55,686 nt of DNA, taken from NCBI GenBank assembly GCA_902781505.1, contig CACZJL010000012.1, positions 1 to 55,686 of the forward strand. The letters are read 5' to 3'. Each line of letters opens with the position of its first letter. Positions within the stretch are counted from its first letter, which is position 1. Shown one piece after another: positions 6,859 through 16,287 of this stretch. A program made the position numbers and the translations under genes. This DNA comes from an uncultured Lachnospiraceae bacterium. GTDB taxonomy: Bacteria; Bacillota; Clostridia; Lachnospirales; Lachnospiraceae. Below the pieces are notes generated by a model. That model saw only the letters and a program-made list of their open reading frames with translations. It did not search any database and was not told the origin of the DNA.

Positions 6859-9090
6859 ATGATAAAACCTGTTAGAAAAGTGAAAAACGGCTATTGCCTT
6901 TATGAAAATGATCATGGGCCTGTCATCGGTACAGCACTTGACCGAGTTATTATTCAGGATGGTCTGGTGTTCAGGGCTGCGGATGACACAGATAAGCTGT
7001 ACCCTTACATGGACTGGCGACTTTCTCCGGAAGAACGTGTGAATGACCTGACGGACCGCCTTTCTGATGAAGAGCTGATGGGACTGATGGTCTATGGAAT
7101 TGGAAATAATCTGAATCAGACGGAAGTCGATGTGAAGGAGAAGGGTGTTCGTAGTGTCATTTTAACCGGTGGATACTTGGATTCTGCCTCTGTTCTGCAC
7201 AGAAATAAGCTTCAAAGACTTGCTGAGAGTGGCAAATACTCGATTCCGATTAAGATTTCGTGCCCAGGCCCCGAGCAGGTCGGACAGATGCCAATGGCAA
7301 TCGGGCTTGCAGCCTGTTTAAATCCTTCGGAATTAAAGAAGCAGGCTGTACATGCCTCAGAGCTGTTACGAGCTGCCGGCATAATGTCGGTATTTACCCC
7401 GAGAGCGGCAATTGGTACGGAACCATGGGGAAATGTATTCTCTCAGACCTTTGGAATGAGCACACAGTTTGTTTTAGACTCGATTAAGGCGGTTTCAGAA
7501 GGACTGCAGGGGACAGACGGAAAGCCGGTCTGGAGTGAATCCTCCGTGTCGTCCATGACCGGAGTGTGGCCGGGACTTGCTTCATTTGCCAGAAAGAACA
7601 ATGTTGATAAGAAGTATTCCGGTCATAATACGAGACTGCATCTGAAGCCATTTAAAGAAGGTGCCTGGAATTTATTCGGCGGATCCCAGTCCTGTGCTGG
7701 GGTGCTAGCGAGACGGGATGTTAAAGAGCTCAGATTCAAGAATAAGTTTAAGGGCATTATTATTGTCGACTGGCTGAACTGGAGTGCGAACAGAAACGAT
7801 AAGATTCAGGCGATGATTGATGCCTGCGTGGATGGCGGCGATCAGTTCATCGGATTACCGGGAGATGAGTTCCCGACGCAGGTTCTGTCGCGTGCGCGCG
7901 AGGAATTTGGTGAAGGAAGAGTCAGAGAGCGCCTGAAGGAGAGCGGAGTCCGTATTCTTATCAATATGTTCCGCTGTGGTATTTTTGAGAATCCATTCGG
8001 TGATGCCAGAAAGGTACATCGTCTTTCGGGTGGTCTGATCTATCAGAATCTGATGAAGAAGGCCAGATATGCGAGTATCGTGCTGTTAAAGAACAGGGAA
8101 GCGACGCTTCCTCTGGTCAGGACGAAGCTCGGTGTCTATTCGGTTTCCGATTGGGAAAGAACGACGCGCGTTGCGGTGATTGACGGACATGATGCCGGAA
8201 AGACGCTGACAACAGCTACGGTCGATAAAGTGCGAAAGGCGAAAAAGGCGGGACAGAAGGTTGTTCTTGTTCTGAACTGTTCAAGGCCGGTTTTGTTAGA
8301 AGCAGCAGAACCTTATTGCGATGCGGTTTTAATTAACCTTGGAGCGAGAGCAGAAGAGGTGCGCCACGTACTGGCAGGAGATGTTGTTCCGACAGGACTT
8401 CTGCCATTTAGATTCCCGGCAACGTCCTATGAAATCGGACAGCATTATTCGGATGTTCCATTCGATATGAAGGCATACGTCGATTCGGAAGGGCATGTGT
8501 ATGATTTCGCCTATGGATGTGACTTTGAAGGTCAGATTCAGGATTATCGTACGACGAAATATAATACGGAGACCTGGGATGCTATTGACCGGGATGGAAA
8601 GAAGCTTGGCTTCTGCGTTCCACGTGTTGCGGCGAAGTCTCTCGATGAAGGGGTGTATCACCTTGTGGTACAGGTTTATACAGTCACAAAAGACGGCAAA
8701 GTATTGGTGACTAAGCGGGCGCCAATCAAGAGTCACCCACTGTGCTGGGAAGTGACAGGAGGTTCGGTTCTTTGCGGAGAGACGTCTGAAGAGGGTGCTG
8801 TCAGAGAACTGGTAGAAGAGACAGGACTTGTTGCGAAGGCTTCCAGTCTGGAACGCCTTTATACGCTTGTAGATGACGGTCGTCACTGTATTTACCACGG
8901 ATACCTGAATGTGATTGAAAGCTCACAGACAGGAATTCGTCTGCAGAAGGGTGAGACGGTGGAGGCACAGTTCCTCGATAAGGAAGATTTTATAAAACTG
9001 GTCGAAAGTCCAGAGTTTGTGCCGTCTGAGCAGGGCCGTTTCAGAGCAAATAAAGAAAAAATTTTATCTAAACTACTAAAAACCTATTGA
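6859..9090 (+). CDS. GH3-like glycosidase domain fused to a Nudix hydrolase
   Basis: One uninterrupted 743-residue frame. Residues about 45-560 follow the GH3 plan: an N-terminal barrel with KGIIIVDWLNWS (Asp304 at the GH3 nucleophile position, usually SDW), then the alpha/beta sandwich domain starting ARYASIVLLKN and ending with GLLPFRFP and a YDFAYG motif like the family's Y-FGYG end. The conserved Lys-His of GH3 (KHF/KHW) is replaced by MTGVWPG, so classical hydrolysis is uncertain. Residues about 570-743 are a full Nudix domain with a perfect box at 635-657 (Gly635, Glu641, Arg649-Glu650, Glu653-Glu654, Gly656), closest to the IDI-like Nudix proteins. No signal peptide is seen, so it should be cytoplasmic. 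It stands alone between promoters. Function is unknown. Confidence 0.85.
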   Translation: MIKPVRKVKNGYCLYENDHGPVIGTALDRVIIQDGLVFRAADDTDKLYPYMDWRLSPEERVNDLTDRLSDEELMGLMVYGIGNNLNQTEVDVKEKGVRSVILTGGYLDSASVLHRNKLQRLAESGKYSIPIKISCPGPEQVGQMPMAIGLAACLNPSELKKQAVHASELLRAAGIMSVFTPRAAIGTEPWGNVFSQTFGMSTQFVLDSIKAVSEGLQGTDGKPVWSESSVSSMTGVWPGLASFARKNNVDKKYSGHNTRLHLKPFKEGAWNLFGGSQSCAGVLARRDVKELRFKNKFKGIIIVDWLNWSANRNDKIQAMIDACVDGGDQFIGLPGDEFPTQVLSRAREEFGEGRVRERLKESGVRILINMFRCGIFENPFGDARKVHRLSGGLIYQNLMKKARYASIVLLKNREATLPLVRTKLGVYSVSDWERTTRVAVIDGHDAGKTLTTATVDKVRKAKKAGQKVVLVLNCSRPVLLEAAEPYCDAVLINLGARAEEVRHVLAGDVVPTGLLPFRFPATSYEIGQHYSDVPFDMKAYVDSEGHVYDFAYGCDFEGQIQDYRTTKYNTETWDAIDRDGKKLGFCVPRVAAKSLDEGVYHLVVQVYTVTKDGKVLVTKRAPIKSHPLCWEVTGGSVLCGETSEEGAVRELVEETGLVAKASSLERLYTLVDDGRHCIYHGYLNVIESSQTGIRLQKGETVEAQFLDKEDFIKLVESPEFVPSEQGRFRANKEKILSKLLKTY

Positions 9091-9129
9091 AATACTAGGG
9101 AATAAATGTTAGTATGATAAAGGAGATTT

Positions 9130-10200
9130 ATGAAGAAAGTTGTTGTAGGAATGTCCGGGGGCGTTGATTCGTCAGTTGCGGCCTACCTTTTGAAGGAACA
9201 GGGATATGATGTAACGGGAGTTACGATGCAGATCTGGCAGTCAGAGGAGCAGGCAATTCTGGAAGATAACGGCGGTTGCTGTGGTCTTTCCGCTGTAGAT
9301 GACGCAAGACGCGTTGCAGGACAGATAGGAATCCCTTATTATGTCATGAACTTCAGAAGAGAGTTTAAAGAGAAGGTCATTGACTATTTTACAAGTGAAT
9401 ATCAGAAGGGTAGAACTCCAAACCCTTGTATCGCATGTAACCGTTACATTAAGTGGGAATCACTTTATGAGAGAGCGAGAGCGATTGGTGCGGATTATAT
9501 CGCGACCGGACATTATGCAAGAATTGTACAGCTTGAAAATGGACGTTTTGCAATTCGCAACTCTGTTACAGCGGCCAAGGATCAGACCTACGCTTTATAT
9601 AATCTGACACAGGATCAGTTAGAGCATACGCTGATGCCAATCGGTTCTTACACGAAGGATGAGGTAAGAAAGATTGCCAATGATATAGGACTGAATGTTG
9701 CTTATAAGAAGGACAGTCAGGAAATCTGCTTTATTCCTGATAATGATTATGCAGGTTATATTAAGAGAGAAACCGGTTACATTGATGTACCGGGGAATTT
9801 CATTGATACGGCAGGTAATGTTTTAGGACGCCATCAGGGCATCATTCATTACACGGTCGGTCAGAGAAAGGGTCTTGGAATTGCACTTGGAAGACCGATG
9901 TTTGTTGTGGCAGTTAAGCCGGATACAAACGAGGTTGTTCTTGGAAGCAATGACGAAGTGTTTGGACGTACGCTCTATGCCAATCACTTAAACTTTATGG
10001 GTGAGGATCACTTTGAAGAAGGTGAGGTTGTTACTGCAAAAATCCGTTATTCTCATGGCGGTGCCGAGGCACGTCTGCACATGGTCGATGCGGATACTAT
10101 AGAAGTAACATTTGCCGAGCCGGTAAGAGCGATTACGCCAGGACAGGCGGCTGTATTCTACAAGGGAGAGGTCGTAGTCGGCGGCGGAATTATTATCTAA
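9130..10200 (+). CDS. mnmA: tRNA-specific 2-thiouridylase MnmA
   Basis: A 356-residue enzyme that 2-thiolates U34 of tRNA Lys, Glu and Gln, using ATP and persulfide sulfur. The PP-loop GMSGGVDSS is at residues 8-16. The catalytic Cys pair is visible as Cys100 in NPCIACNRYIKW and Cys200 in DSQEICFIPD. Length and C-terminal beta domains are normal. AAAGGAGA precedes the ATG. It is followed after 13 bases by iscR and then by the cysteine desulfurase that would feed it sulfur, a common Clostridia arrangement. Confidence 0.97.
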   Translation: MKKVVVGMSGGVDSSVAAYLLKEQGYDVTGVTMQIWQSEEQAILEDNGGCCGLSAVDDARRVAGQIGIPYYVMNFRREFKEKVIDYFTSEYQKGRTPNPCIACNRYIKWESLYERARAIGADYIATGHYARIVQLENGRFAIRNSVTAAKDQTYALYNLTQDQLEHTLMPIGSYTKDEVRKIANDIGLNVAYKKDSQEICFIPDNDYAGYIKRETGYIDVPGNFIDTAGNVLGRHQGIIHYTVGQRKGLGIALGRPMFVVAVKPDTNEVVLGSNDEVFGRTLYANHLNFMGEDHFEEGEVVTAKIRYSHGGAEARLHMVDADTIEVTFAEPVRAITPGQAAVFYKGEVVVGGGIII

Positions 10201-10213
10201 GGGGTATGTATTT

Positions 10214-10648
10214 ATGAAGATTTCTACTAAAGGCAGATATGCACTGACATTGATGCTGGACTTAGCTGTACACAATACAGGGGAGCCAATCAGCTTAAAG
10301 GATATTTCTCAAAGACAGGGTATTTCCGACAAGTATCTCGAGCAGATTATTTCTGTTTTAAATAAGGCGGGCTATGTGAAAAGTGTTCGCGGCGCGCAGG
10401 GCGGTTACCTTCTTCGGAAGGCACCGGAGGATTACACAGTCGGCGATATTTTAAGAGTAACAGAAGGAAGCTTAGCTCCTGTAAGCTGCGTTGATGATTC
10501 TGATTCCGTATGTGCGAATGAGGCTGGATGCGCAAGCTACATGGTTTATAAGAAGATTAACGACGCTGTAAACAGCGTGGTTGATGGGATTAAGTTAAGC
10601 GATATGGTTGAATGGCAGGAAGCCGCAATTAATAACTATGTAATATGA
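10214..10648 (+). CDS. iscR: Rrf2-family Fe-S regulator, IscR-like
   Basis: A 144-residue Rrf2 regulator. It begins MKISTKGRYALTLMLDLA and carries a winged helix with the wing RGAQGGYLL. Three cysteines, Cys92, Cys100 and Cys106, match the cluster ligands of IscR, apart from 7 rather than 5 residues in the first gap. It therefore probably binds an Fe-S cluster, unlike CymR, which lacks these cysteines. Its stop overlaps the start of the NifS/IscS gene (ATGA), so the two are translationally coupled. Control of Fe-S or cysteine genes is inferred. Confidence 0.88.
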   Translation: MKISTKGRYALTLMLDLAVHNTGEPISLKDISQRQGISDKYLEQIISVLNKAGYVKSVRGAQGGYLLRKAPEDYTVGDILRVTEGSLAPVSCVDDSDSVCANEAGCASYMVYKKINDAVNSVVDGIKLSDMVEWQEAAINNYVI

Positions 10649-11832
10649 AAAAGAGAATATACCTTGATAATGCGGCTACCACAAGCGTTCTGCCTGAGGT
10701 GTTCGAGTCCATGAGGCCGTTCTTTACTGAGAACTATGCCAATGCATCGGCGGTTTATACGTTCGGGCAGGAAGCAAGGCAGGCAATGGATTCGGCAAGA
10801 GCAGTGATTGCTAAGACTTTGAATGCACGTCCTTCTGAAATTTACTTTACAGCAGGTGGCAGCGAGTCTGACAACTGGGCGTTAAAGGCGGTCGCAGAGA
10901 AGCTTTCTGATAAGGGAAAGCACATTATTACAACAAAGATTGAACATCACGCAATTCTTCATACCTGTGAGTATTTAGAGGAACATGGGTTTGAAGTGAC
11001 ATATCTTACACCGGACTCTGATGGAATAATCAGTGCGGACGCTGTTGAAGCAGCAATTCGTCCGGATACGATTCTGATTTCGGTGATGACAGCCAATAAT
11101 GAAATCGGAACGATTGAACCGATTGCGAAGATTGGTGCTGTGGCGAAGAAACATGGCGTGATTTTTCATACAGATGCCGTTCAGGCGTATGCACATATCC
11201 CAATGGATGTGCAGGCGATGAACATTGATTTGCTTTCTGCTTCTGGACATAAGTTCCACGGACCAAAGGGAATCGGTTTCCTTTACGTTCGCGAGGATGT
11301 GAAGATTGGACCGCTGATTCACGGAGGTGCGCAGGAGCGTAACCGCAGGGCAGGAACCAGCAACATACCCGGAATTGTCGGTATGGCGAAGGCAGCAGAG
11401 GTGGTGACAGCCTGTATGGAGGAGACCATGTCTCGCCAGCAGGAACTTCGTAACTATCTTATAGACAGGTTAGTTAACGAGATTCCTCACACAACCGTAA
11501 ATGGAAGTGTAGAGCATCGTCTCCCGGCAAATGTAAATGTCTGTTTCGATTTCGTGGAAGGTGAAACCGTTCTGATTCTTTTAGATCAGGCAGGTATCTG
11601 TGCTTCAGCAGGTTCAGCCTGCACAAGCGGTTCGTTAGAGCCATCCCACGTACTTTTAAGCCTTGGTGTAAACCAGGAGCTTGCCCATGGTTCACTTCGA
11701 ATTAGCATGGGTGAAGATACCACAAAGGAAGATTTAGATTTTGTGGTGGATAAATTAAAAGAGATTATTCCGAGACTTAGAAAAATGAGTCCGGCATATC
11801 AGGATTATTTAAGTAATATTGCGGGGAAATAA
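10645..11832 (+). CDS. iscS: Cysteine desulfurase (NifS/IscS type)
   Basis: A 395-residue PLP enzyme that removes sulfur from cysteine as an enzyme-bound persulfide. The PLP lysine is Lys203 in [10 protein letters not shown]. The catalytic Cys326 lies in [15 protein letters not shown], the long-loop group I arrangement of NifS/IscS. HTDAVQA and EIGTIEP are family signatures. The start overlaps iscR. No IscU/NifU scaffold follows in this operon; the nearest client gene is mnmA. It could be called nifS or iscS. Confidence 0.94.
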   Translation: MKKRIYLDNAATTSVLPEVFESMRPFFTENYANASAVYTFGQEARQAMDSARAVIAKTLNARPSEIYFTAGGSESDNWALKAVAEKLSDKGKHIITTKIEHHAILHTCEYLEEHGFEVTYLTPDSDGIISADAVEAAIRPDTILISVMTANNEIGTIEPIAKIGAVAKKHGVIFHTDAVQAYAHIPMDVQAMNIDLLSASGHKFHGPKGIGFLYVREDVKIGPLIHGGAQERNRRAGTSNIPGIVGMAKAAEVVTACMEETMSRQQELRNYLIDRLVNEIPHTTVNGSVEHRLPANVNVCFDFVEGETVLILLDQAGICASAGSACTSGSLEPSHVLLSLGVNQELAHGSLRISMGEDTTKEDLDFVVDKLKEIIPRLRKMSPAYQDYLSNIAGK

Positions 11833-11891
11833 ATTCCTTACAATTCGCAATGAAATTAAAAAACAAAAGGTCTTTAAGGAGGACATATATT

Positions 11892-12824
11892 ATGGCAAAG
11901 ATTTATAAGTCAGCAGCAGAATTAGTAGGTAAGACACCACTTGTAGAGGTAACACACATCGAAGAGAAGTTTGATCTTCAGGCAAAAGTTCTTGTTAAGG
12001 TTGAGTACTTTAACCCGGCCGGTTCTGTTAAGGATCGTATCGCAGTTGAGATGATCGAAACAGCTGAAAGAGAAGGAAAGTTAAAGCCAGGCGCTACAAT
12101 CATCGAGCCAACTTCCGGTAACACAGGTATCGGTCTTGCTTCTGTAGCAGCAGCTAAGGGATATAAGACAATAATCGTTCTTCCTGAAACAATGTCTGTT
12201 GAAAGAAGAAACATCATCAAGGCATACGGCGCTGAAATCGTATTAACAGAAGGTGCTAAGGGTATGAAGGGCGCTATCGCTAAGGCTAACGAACTCGCAG
12301 CTGAAATCGAAGGCAGCTTCATTCCTGCACAGTTTGACAACCCAGCTAACCCAGAAGCTCACAGAAAGACAACTGGTCCGGAAATCTGGGAAGATACAGA
12401 TGGCGAAGTTGACGCATTTGTTGCCGGTGTGGGTACAGGCGGTACAATCACAGGTGTTGGTGAATACTTAAAGAGCAAGAAGGCTGATGTTCAGATCATT
12501 GCTGTTGAGCCTGAGACTTCTCCGGTTCTTTCAAAGGGTGAAGCTGGTCCTCATAAAATTCAGGGTATTGGTGCCGGTTTCGTTCCATCCGTATTAAATA
12601 CAAAGGTTTACGATGAAGTTGTTACAGTTTCTAACGATGACGCATTTGCTACATCTAAGGAACTTACAAGATCTGAGGGTATCCTTACAGGTATTTCTTC
12701 AGGTGCAGCTCTTAAGGCAGCTATTGACTGGGCTAAGAAGCCAGAAAATAAGGGCAAGACAATTGTTGCTCTTCTTCCTGATAGCGGTGACCGTTACTAC
12801 TCTACACCACTTTTCCAGGACTGA
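11892..12824 (+). CDS. cysK: Cysteine synthase (O-acetylserine sulfhydrylase)
   Basis: A 310-residue PLP enzyme making cysteine from O-acetylserine and sulfide. Lys47 in NPAGSVKDR is the PLP lysine; [11 protein letters not shown] and [10 protein letters not shown] are the substrate and phosphate loops. The ATG at 11892 is chosen because AAGGAGG lies at 11875-11881; an in-frame ATG at 11850 has no ribosome binding site. It follows iscS with a 59-base gap, so it may share that transcript. No T-box or SAM element is seen in front of it. A terminator follows. Confidence 0.95.
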   Translation: MAKIYKSAAELVGKTPLVEVTHIEEKFDLQAKVLVKVEYFNPAGSVKDRIAVEMIETAEREGKLKPGATIIEPTSGNTGIGLASVAAAKGYKTIIVLPETMSVERRNIIKAYGAEIVLTEGAKGMKGAIAKANELAAEIEGSFIPAQFDNPANPEAHRKTTGPEIWEDTDGEVDAFVAGVGTGGTITGVGEYLKSKKADVQIIAVEPETSPVLSKGEAGPHKIQGIGAGFVPSVLNTKVYDEVVTVSNDDAFATSKELTRSEGILTGISSGAALKAAIDWAKKPENKGKTIVALLPDSGDRYYSTPLFQD

Positions 12825-12858
12825 TTTCGTTTCCGAATAAACTGAGTAACTGAAAAAA

Positions 12859-12899
12859 AGCCCGCGCATTGTCACAATAGACGATGTGCCGGCTTTTTC
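12859..12899 (+). terminator. Terminator after cysK
   Basis: A 15-base stem with wobbles and one mismatch (12859-12873 with 12880-12894), loop ACAATA, then five T residues. Confidence 0.85.
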
Positions 12900-12942
12900 G
12901 TTGTATAAAGTGATGAAAAAGAGAAATATTTTCGTCCTTTTA

Positions 12943-13231
12943 TTACAATTTAGAATGAATCGTGTTAAAATTAGGATAGTCTAGCGAATGAGAGCAGGGG
13001 AATTGCTCTGATATGCGTAAATACTCAGCTTTTGAGGAAAGGCTGTTTCAAATATTATAAATATTGCACCTGTCGGAATTGAATTTGTTTTCTATTTTGG
13101 AATCAATACCATGTAAACGTTTACGAACATTAGGGTATAATACATTCAAAGATAGCGATAGGGCAGAGGGTATTTATAATCTGCTTGAAAAGTAAGGACG
13201 CTTATGAGCGCTATTTAAGGAGGGACCTAGC
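12943..13231 (+). promoter_or_regulatory. Two-promoter leader with cre-like operator and nested stems
   Basis: Upstream promoter: TTACAA (12943-12948), 17 bases, TAAAAT (12966-12971). A second -10, TATAAT, is at 13136-13141 with a weak -35. The perfect palindrome GTAAACGTTTAC (13113-13124) sits over that weak -35. It matches a catabolite-responsive (CcpA/LacI-type) operator except at the last base. The leader could fold as GCAGA/TCTGC (13163-13167/13180-13184) nested in ATAGCG/CGCTAT (13152-13157/13209-13214), close to the ribosome binding site at 13218-13224. No named riboswitch is recognised. Confidence 0.5.
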
Positions 13232-15001
13232 ATGAGTACTGGGAATGATGCTAACGAGAGCTACAATCCATGGAATATCTATGGTGCTGAGAGTGGGGAT
13301 TCAATTCCAATTCAGGAGATTGAAATGACTCCAGCTGATGAGGAAGTTGCACCGGTTGCTGCCATTGAGCAGTCCGATTTTTCTGAGCAGATTCCGATTC
13401 CAGATGATTTTGATATTACAAGCACAGGAGCACAGGTTGATGCTTCCGCCTTTAATCAGGATCAGGATATGACTTTGGATGTTTCACCTGTTGAGGTTGA
13501 AACTGCACCTGAGGATGATCAACTCGATGTGGAAGAAGCAACGGATGATGATGACGTTGGCAATGCGTATGCAGAAATGCTTCGCAGATTGAACAGTAAA
13601 CCGGTTGGTGAGGAAGAATCCGCATCAGCTGCAAGCGAGGAAAGCACTTTTGCGACAGATTTCAGTTTCGAAGAGGAACCGGATGATTACGCAACTCCAG
13701 AAGTGGAAGCAGAATCTTACGAAGAGCAGACACCAGAAGGAGCATACGCTAACGAGTTTGATGCAGGCCAGTCACAGGATCAGTTCAGTCAGGAATCTGC
13801 GACTGCGGGCCAGGATGATGGGGCAGTGCCGGCAGATGAATTCGTTGTGGGCCAGGATGATGGGGCAGCGTTTGACTCGGTAGAAGGTGTGGGTGATTCC
13901 AATCAGACATCGGAACCGTTCGAAGAGCTCGAAGTAGAAGAAGAAAGCGTTCCTGTTGATGCGTTTGTGGAACCTTCAGCACAGGAGGATACACTTCAGA
14001 ATAATCCTCTTGATATTCAGATTCCGCCTAAAATTAACTATGCACAGCGCAACTATGAGCTGCAGCAGAGATTAAAGGCAGCGGATGAAAGAGAGAAGAT
14101 CCGTGAGTTCGAGGAAGATGAACTTGGATTTTCTTCAGGCAGTGACTCTAAAAAGAATGCATTCAGCGGCGACAGCTCTGATGTTACAAAGTACTCCATG
14201 ATTGCTTTAATTCTTGGCGTAATTTCTATCATCACAGGCTTTGTTGGCGTAGGTGTTATCTTTGGTGTCATCGGCTTAATTTTAGGATTAAAAGCGAAAA
14301 AGATTGATGGTAATAATAACGCAGGTATTACAGTAAGCATTGTCGGACTTGTAATCTCCGTATTAGTACTTCTTCTTGCTGTTACTGGTATAAATAATAT
14401 TCCGGGACATGTATTGGGAGTATTTGGCGGAAGCAAGAAGTCAACAACTTCGGTAACAACAGCTGCTGCTAAGACAACAGCACCTGCTACACAGGCAGCC
14501 GCTGCAACAACAGCACCTGCCGGCAATACTGGTGCACAGGCTACAACACAGGCAGCCGCTCCTGCATCCAGAACAAAGGGTGAGGATGCTATCCTTGCTT
14601 CAAGATCTTACCTTGGTGTCAGAGCTTATTCGTATGAGGGATTGAAAGCAGTCCTAGTAGGCGACGGATACAGCGAAGCTGATGCAAAGTTCGGTCTTGA
14701 TAACACTCAGACAGACTGGAATGCACAGGCAGTAAGAAAGGCACAGGAATACTTAACATTCCAGCCATTCTCACAGAGCAGCCTTGTTGAACAGCTCACA
14801 TTCGACAAGTTCACAAGAGAGCAGGCCGAATATGGTGCAGCAAACTGCGGAGCTAACTGGATTGATCTTGCAACACAGAAGGCTAAGACACAGGTAGAAG
14901 GTTCTTCTAACATCTCTCATGCTGAGCTGGTTGACAGACTTCAGAAGGATGGCTTCACACAGGCACAGGCAGAAGCTGGTGCTAAAGCAGTCGGAAAGTA
15001 A
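13232..15001 (+). CDS. Acidic membrane protein with DUF4190-like segment and Ltp repeats
   Basis: A 589-residue protein of unknown function. Residues 1-320 are very acidic and low in complexity, rich in Glu, Asp, Gln, Ser and Ala; an exact 20-bp DNA duplication (13807-13826, 13849-13868) gives a repeated GQDDGA. Residues about 321-388 hold two to three membrane helices of the DUF4190 type. A Thr/Ala linker (about 402-448) leads to about 140 residues with two full Ltp (host cell surface-exposed lipoprotein) repeats and a shortened third, seen as FSQSSLVEQL and ISHAELVDRLQKDGFT. The predicted layout is an acidic cytoplasmic arm, membrane hairpin and exported repeats. Ltp repeats occur in a phage superinfection-exclusion lipoprotein, but here there is no lipobox. 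Confidence 0.8.
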   Translation: MSTGNDANESYNPWNIYGAESGDSIPIQEIEMTPADEEVAPVAAIEQSDFSEQIPIPDDFDITSTGAQVDASAFNQDQDMTLDVSPVEVETAPEDDQLDVEEATDDDDVGNAYAEMLRRLNSKPVGEEESASAASEESTFATDFSFEEEPDDYATPEVEAESYEEQTPEGAYANEFDAGQSQDQFSQESATAGQDDGAVPADEFVVGQDDGAAFDSVEGVGDSNQTSEPFEELEVEEESVPVDAFVEPSAQEDTLQNNPLDIQIPPKINYAQRNYELQQRLKAADEREKIREFEEDELGFSSGSDSKKNAFSGDSSDVTKYSMIALILGVISIITGFVGVGVIFGVIGLILGLKAKKIDGNNNAGITVSIVGLVISVLVLLLAVTGINNIPGHVLGVFGGSKKSTTSVTTAAAKTTAPATQAAAATTAPAGNTGAQATTQAAAPASRTKGEDAILASRSYLGVRAYSYEGLKAVLVGDGYSEADAKFGLDNTQTDWNAQAVRKAQEYLTFQPFSQSSLVEQLTFDKFTREQAEYGAANCGANWIDLATQKAKTQVEGSSNISHAELVDRLQKDGFTQAQAEAGAKAVGK

Positions 15002-15028
15002 ACCTTTTCGCAACATATAAAAAACTTC

Positions 15029-15060
15029 ACGGGCGTCCGCATTTGCGGGCGCCCGTTCTG
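15029..15060 (+). terminator. GC-rich hairpin after the Ltp-repeat gene
   Basis: A 12-bp stem (15029-15040 with 15045-15056, one wobble) and ATTT loop. The following T tract is poor (TTCTGCATTT), so termination may be partial. Confidence 0.7.
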
Positions 15061-15174
15061 CATTTAAAGGAATGAAACAGTCAAAATCGGAGTTCCATGT
15101 CCAGTCGGGTACGAACGTTTCAGAGCCGCCGTCACAACGAGAGACCGAAGATCTCGAGTATGTAGCCGGCGTAC

Positions 15175-15203
15175 TTGCAAACACTATATATTTCTCCTAT
15201 AAT
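15175..15203 (+). promoter_or_regulatory. metNIQ promoter
   Basis: TTGCAA (15175-15180), 17 bases, TATAAT (15198-15203). The transcript would have only about a 50-base leader. There is no room for a SAM riboswitch or T-box downstream of this start, and I see none upstream. Confidence 0.75.
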
Positions 15204-15261
15204 GATTAGAAGTAAGCAAATTTTTCAATATGATGAAAAGCAAAGGAAAGGCAGAAGCTTT

Positions 15262-16287
15262 ATGGCTATTGTAGAAGTAAAGAACCTTTCAAAGACTTTT
15301 GATGCAGCGGGCGGAACAACAACTGCGCTCAATCACATCAATCTTTCCATTGAGGAAGGCGATGTCTTTGGAATTATTGGTATGTCAGGCGCCGGCAAGA
15401 GTACCCTCGTAAGATGCTTAAATCTCCTGGAAGTACCGACAGAAGGACAGGTTATTGTGGAAGGGAAGGATCTGACTGCTTTAACGAATAAAGAACTGCG
15501 AGAAGAACGAGGAAGAATCGCCATGATCTTCCAGAGTTTTAATCTGTTACAGCAAAAGAACGTGATCAGTAACGTCTGTGTTCCGATGATGATTCAGGGT
15601 AAGAAGAAATCAGAGGCGAAGAAGCGCGCAAAGGAACTGCTTGAACTTGTGTGTCTTCAAGATAAGGCCAGAAGCTATCCAAGCCAGCTTTCCGGCGGCC
15701 AATGTCAGAGAGTTGCCATTGCAAGAGCTTTAGCGTCTGACCCAAAAATCTTACTGTGCGATGAGGCAACATCTGCCTTAGATCCACAGACTACCAATCA
15801 GATTCTTGACCTCTTAAAAGAGATTAATCAGAAGCTTAAAATCACAATCATTATCATTACCCATCAGATGTCTGTTGTTCAGAAAATCTGTAACCGTGTG
15901 GCTATCATAGATCACGGTGAGATTGCTGAAATGGGTGAGGTGGAAGAAATCTTTACTCATCCAAAGAGCCAGGCAGGAAGGGTCCTTGTCATTGACGGCA
16001 CGCAAGAGGTCGGAACATCTGACAGGCAGAAAGCAGTTGAACTGTTAAAAGAAAAAAAGAGAATTCGCATAGTATTTTCCAAGAACTCCTCCTATGAGCC
16101 TGTCATTGCCAACATGGTGCTGGCAGTTGGAAAGCCGGTTAATATCTTAAAGGCAGATACACAGGATGTTGGCGGTGTAGCAAGAGGTCAGATGATTTTA
16201 GGACTCCCTGATGATGCAGATGCACAGGAGAAGATGATTGCCTACCTTAAGGATCACAATCTTGCAGTCGAGGAGGTACAAGCATGA
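15262..16287 (+). CDS. metN: Methionine ABC transporter ATP-binding protein
   Basis: A 341-residue ATPase that powers methionine import. Walker A GMSGAGKST, signature LSGGQCQRVAIARAL (the usual Lys after SGGQ is Cys here) and Walker B LLCDEATSALDP are in order. The C-terminal NIL domain (about 265-341) is the methionine-sensing domain typical of MetN. The ATG at 15262 follows AGGAAAGG; the frame is open upstream but without a ribosome binding site. It overlaps metI by 4 bases. Confidence 0.95.
   Translation: MAIVEVKNLSKTFDAAGGTTTALNHINLSIEEGDVFGIIGMSGAGKSTLVRCLNLLEVPTEGQVIVEGKDLTALTNKELREERGRIAMIFQSFNLLQQKNVISNVCVPMMIQGKKKSEAKKRAKELLELVCLQDKARSYPSQLSGGQCQRVAIARALASDPKILLCDEATSALDPQTTNQILDLLKEINQKLKITIIIITHQMSVVQKICNRVAIIDHGEIAEMGEVEEIFTHPKSQAGRVLVIDGTQEVGTSDRQKAVELLKEKKRIRIVFSKNSSYEPVIANMVLAVGKPVNILKADTQDVGGVARGQMILGLPDDADAQEKMIAYLKDHNLAVEEVQA

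Noticed and set aside
13807..13868. Short tandem repeat as a mobile or recombination element
   Set aside because: The 20-bp duplication is in frame inside the acidic low-complexity region and is best explained as local coding repeat expansion.
15061..15261. Possible SAM riboswitch or T-box before metNIQ
   Set aside because: No conserved core or T-box sequence is visible, and the strong promoter at 15175-15203 leaves only about a 50-base leader.
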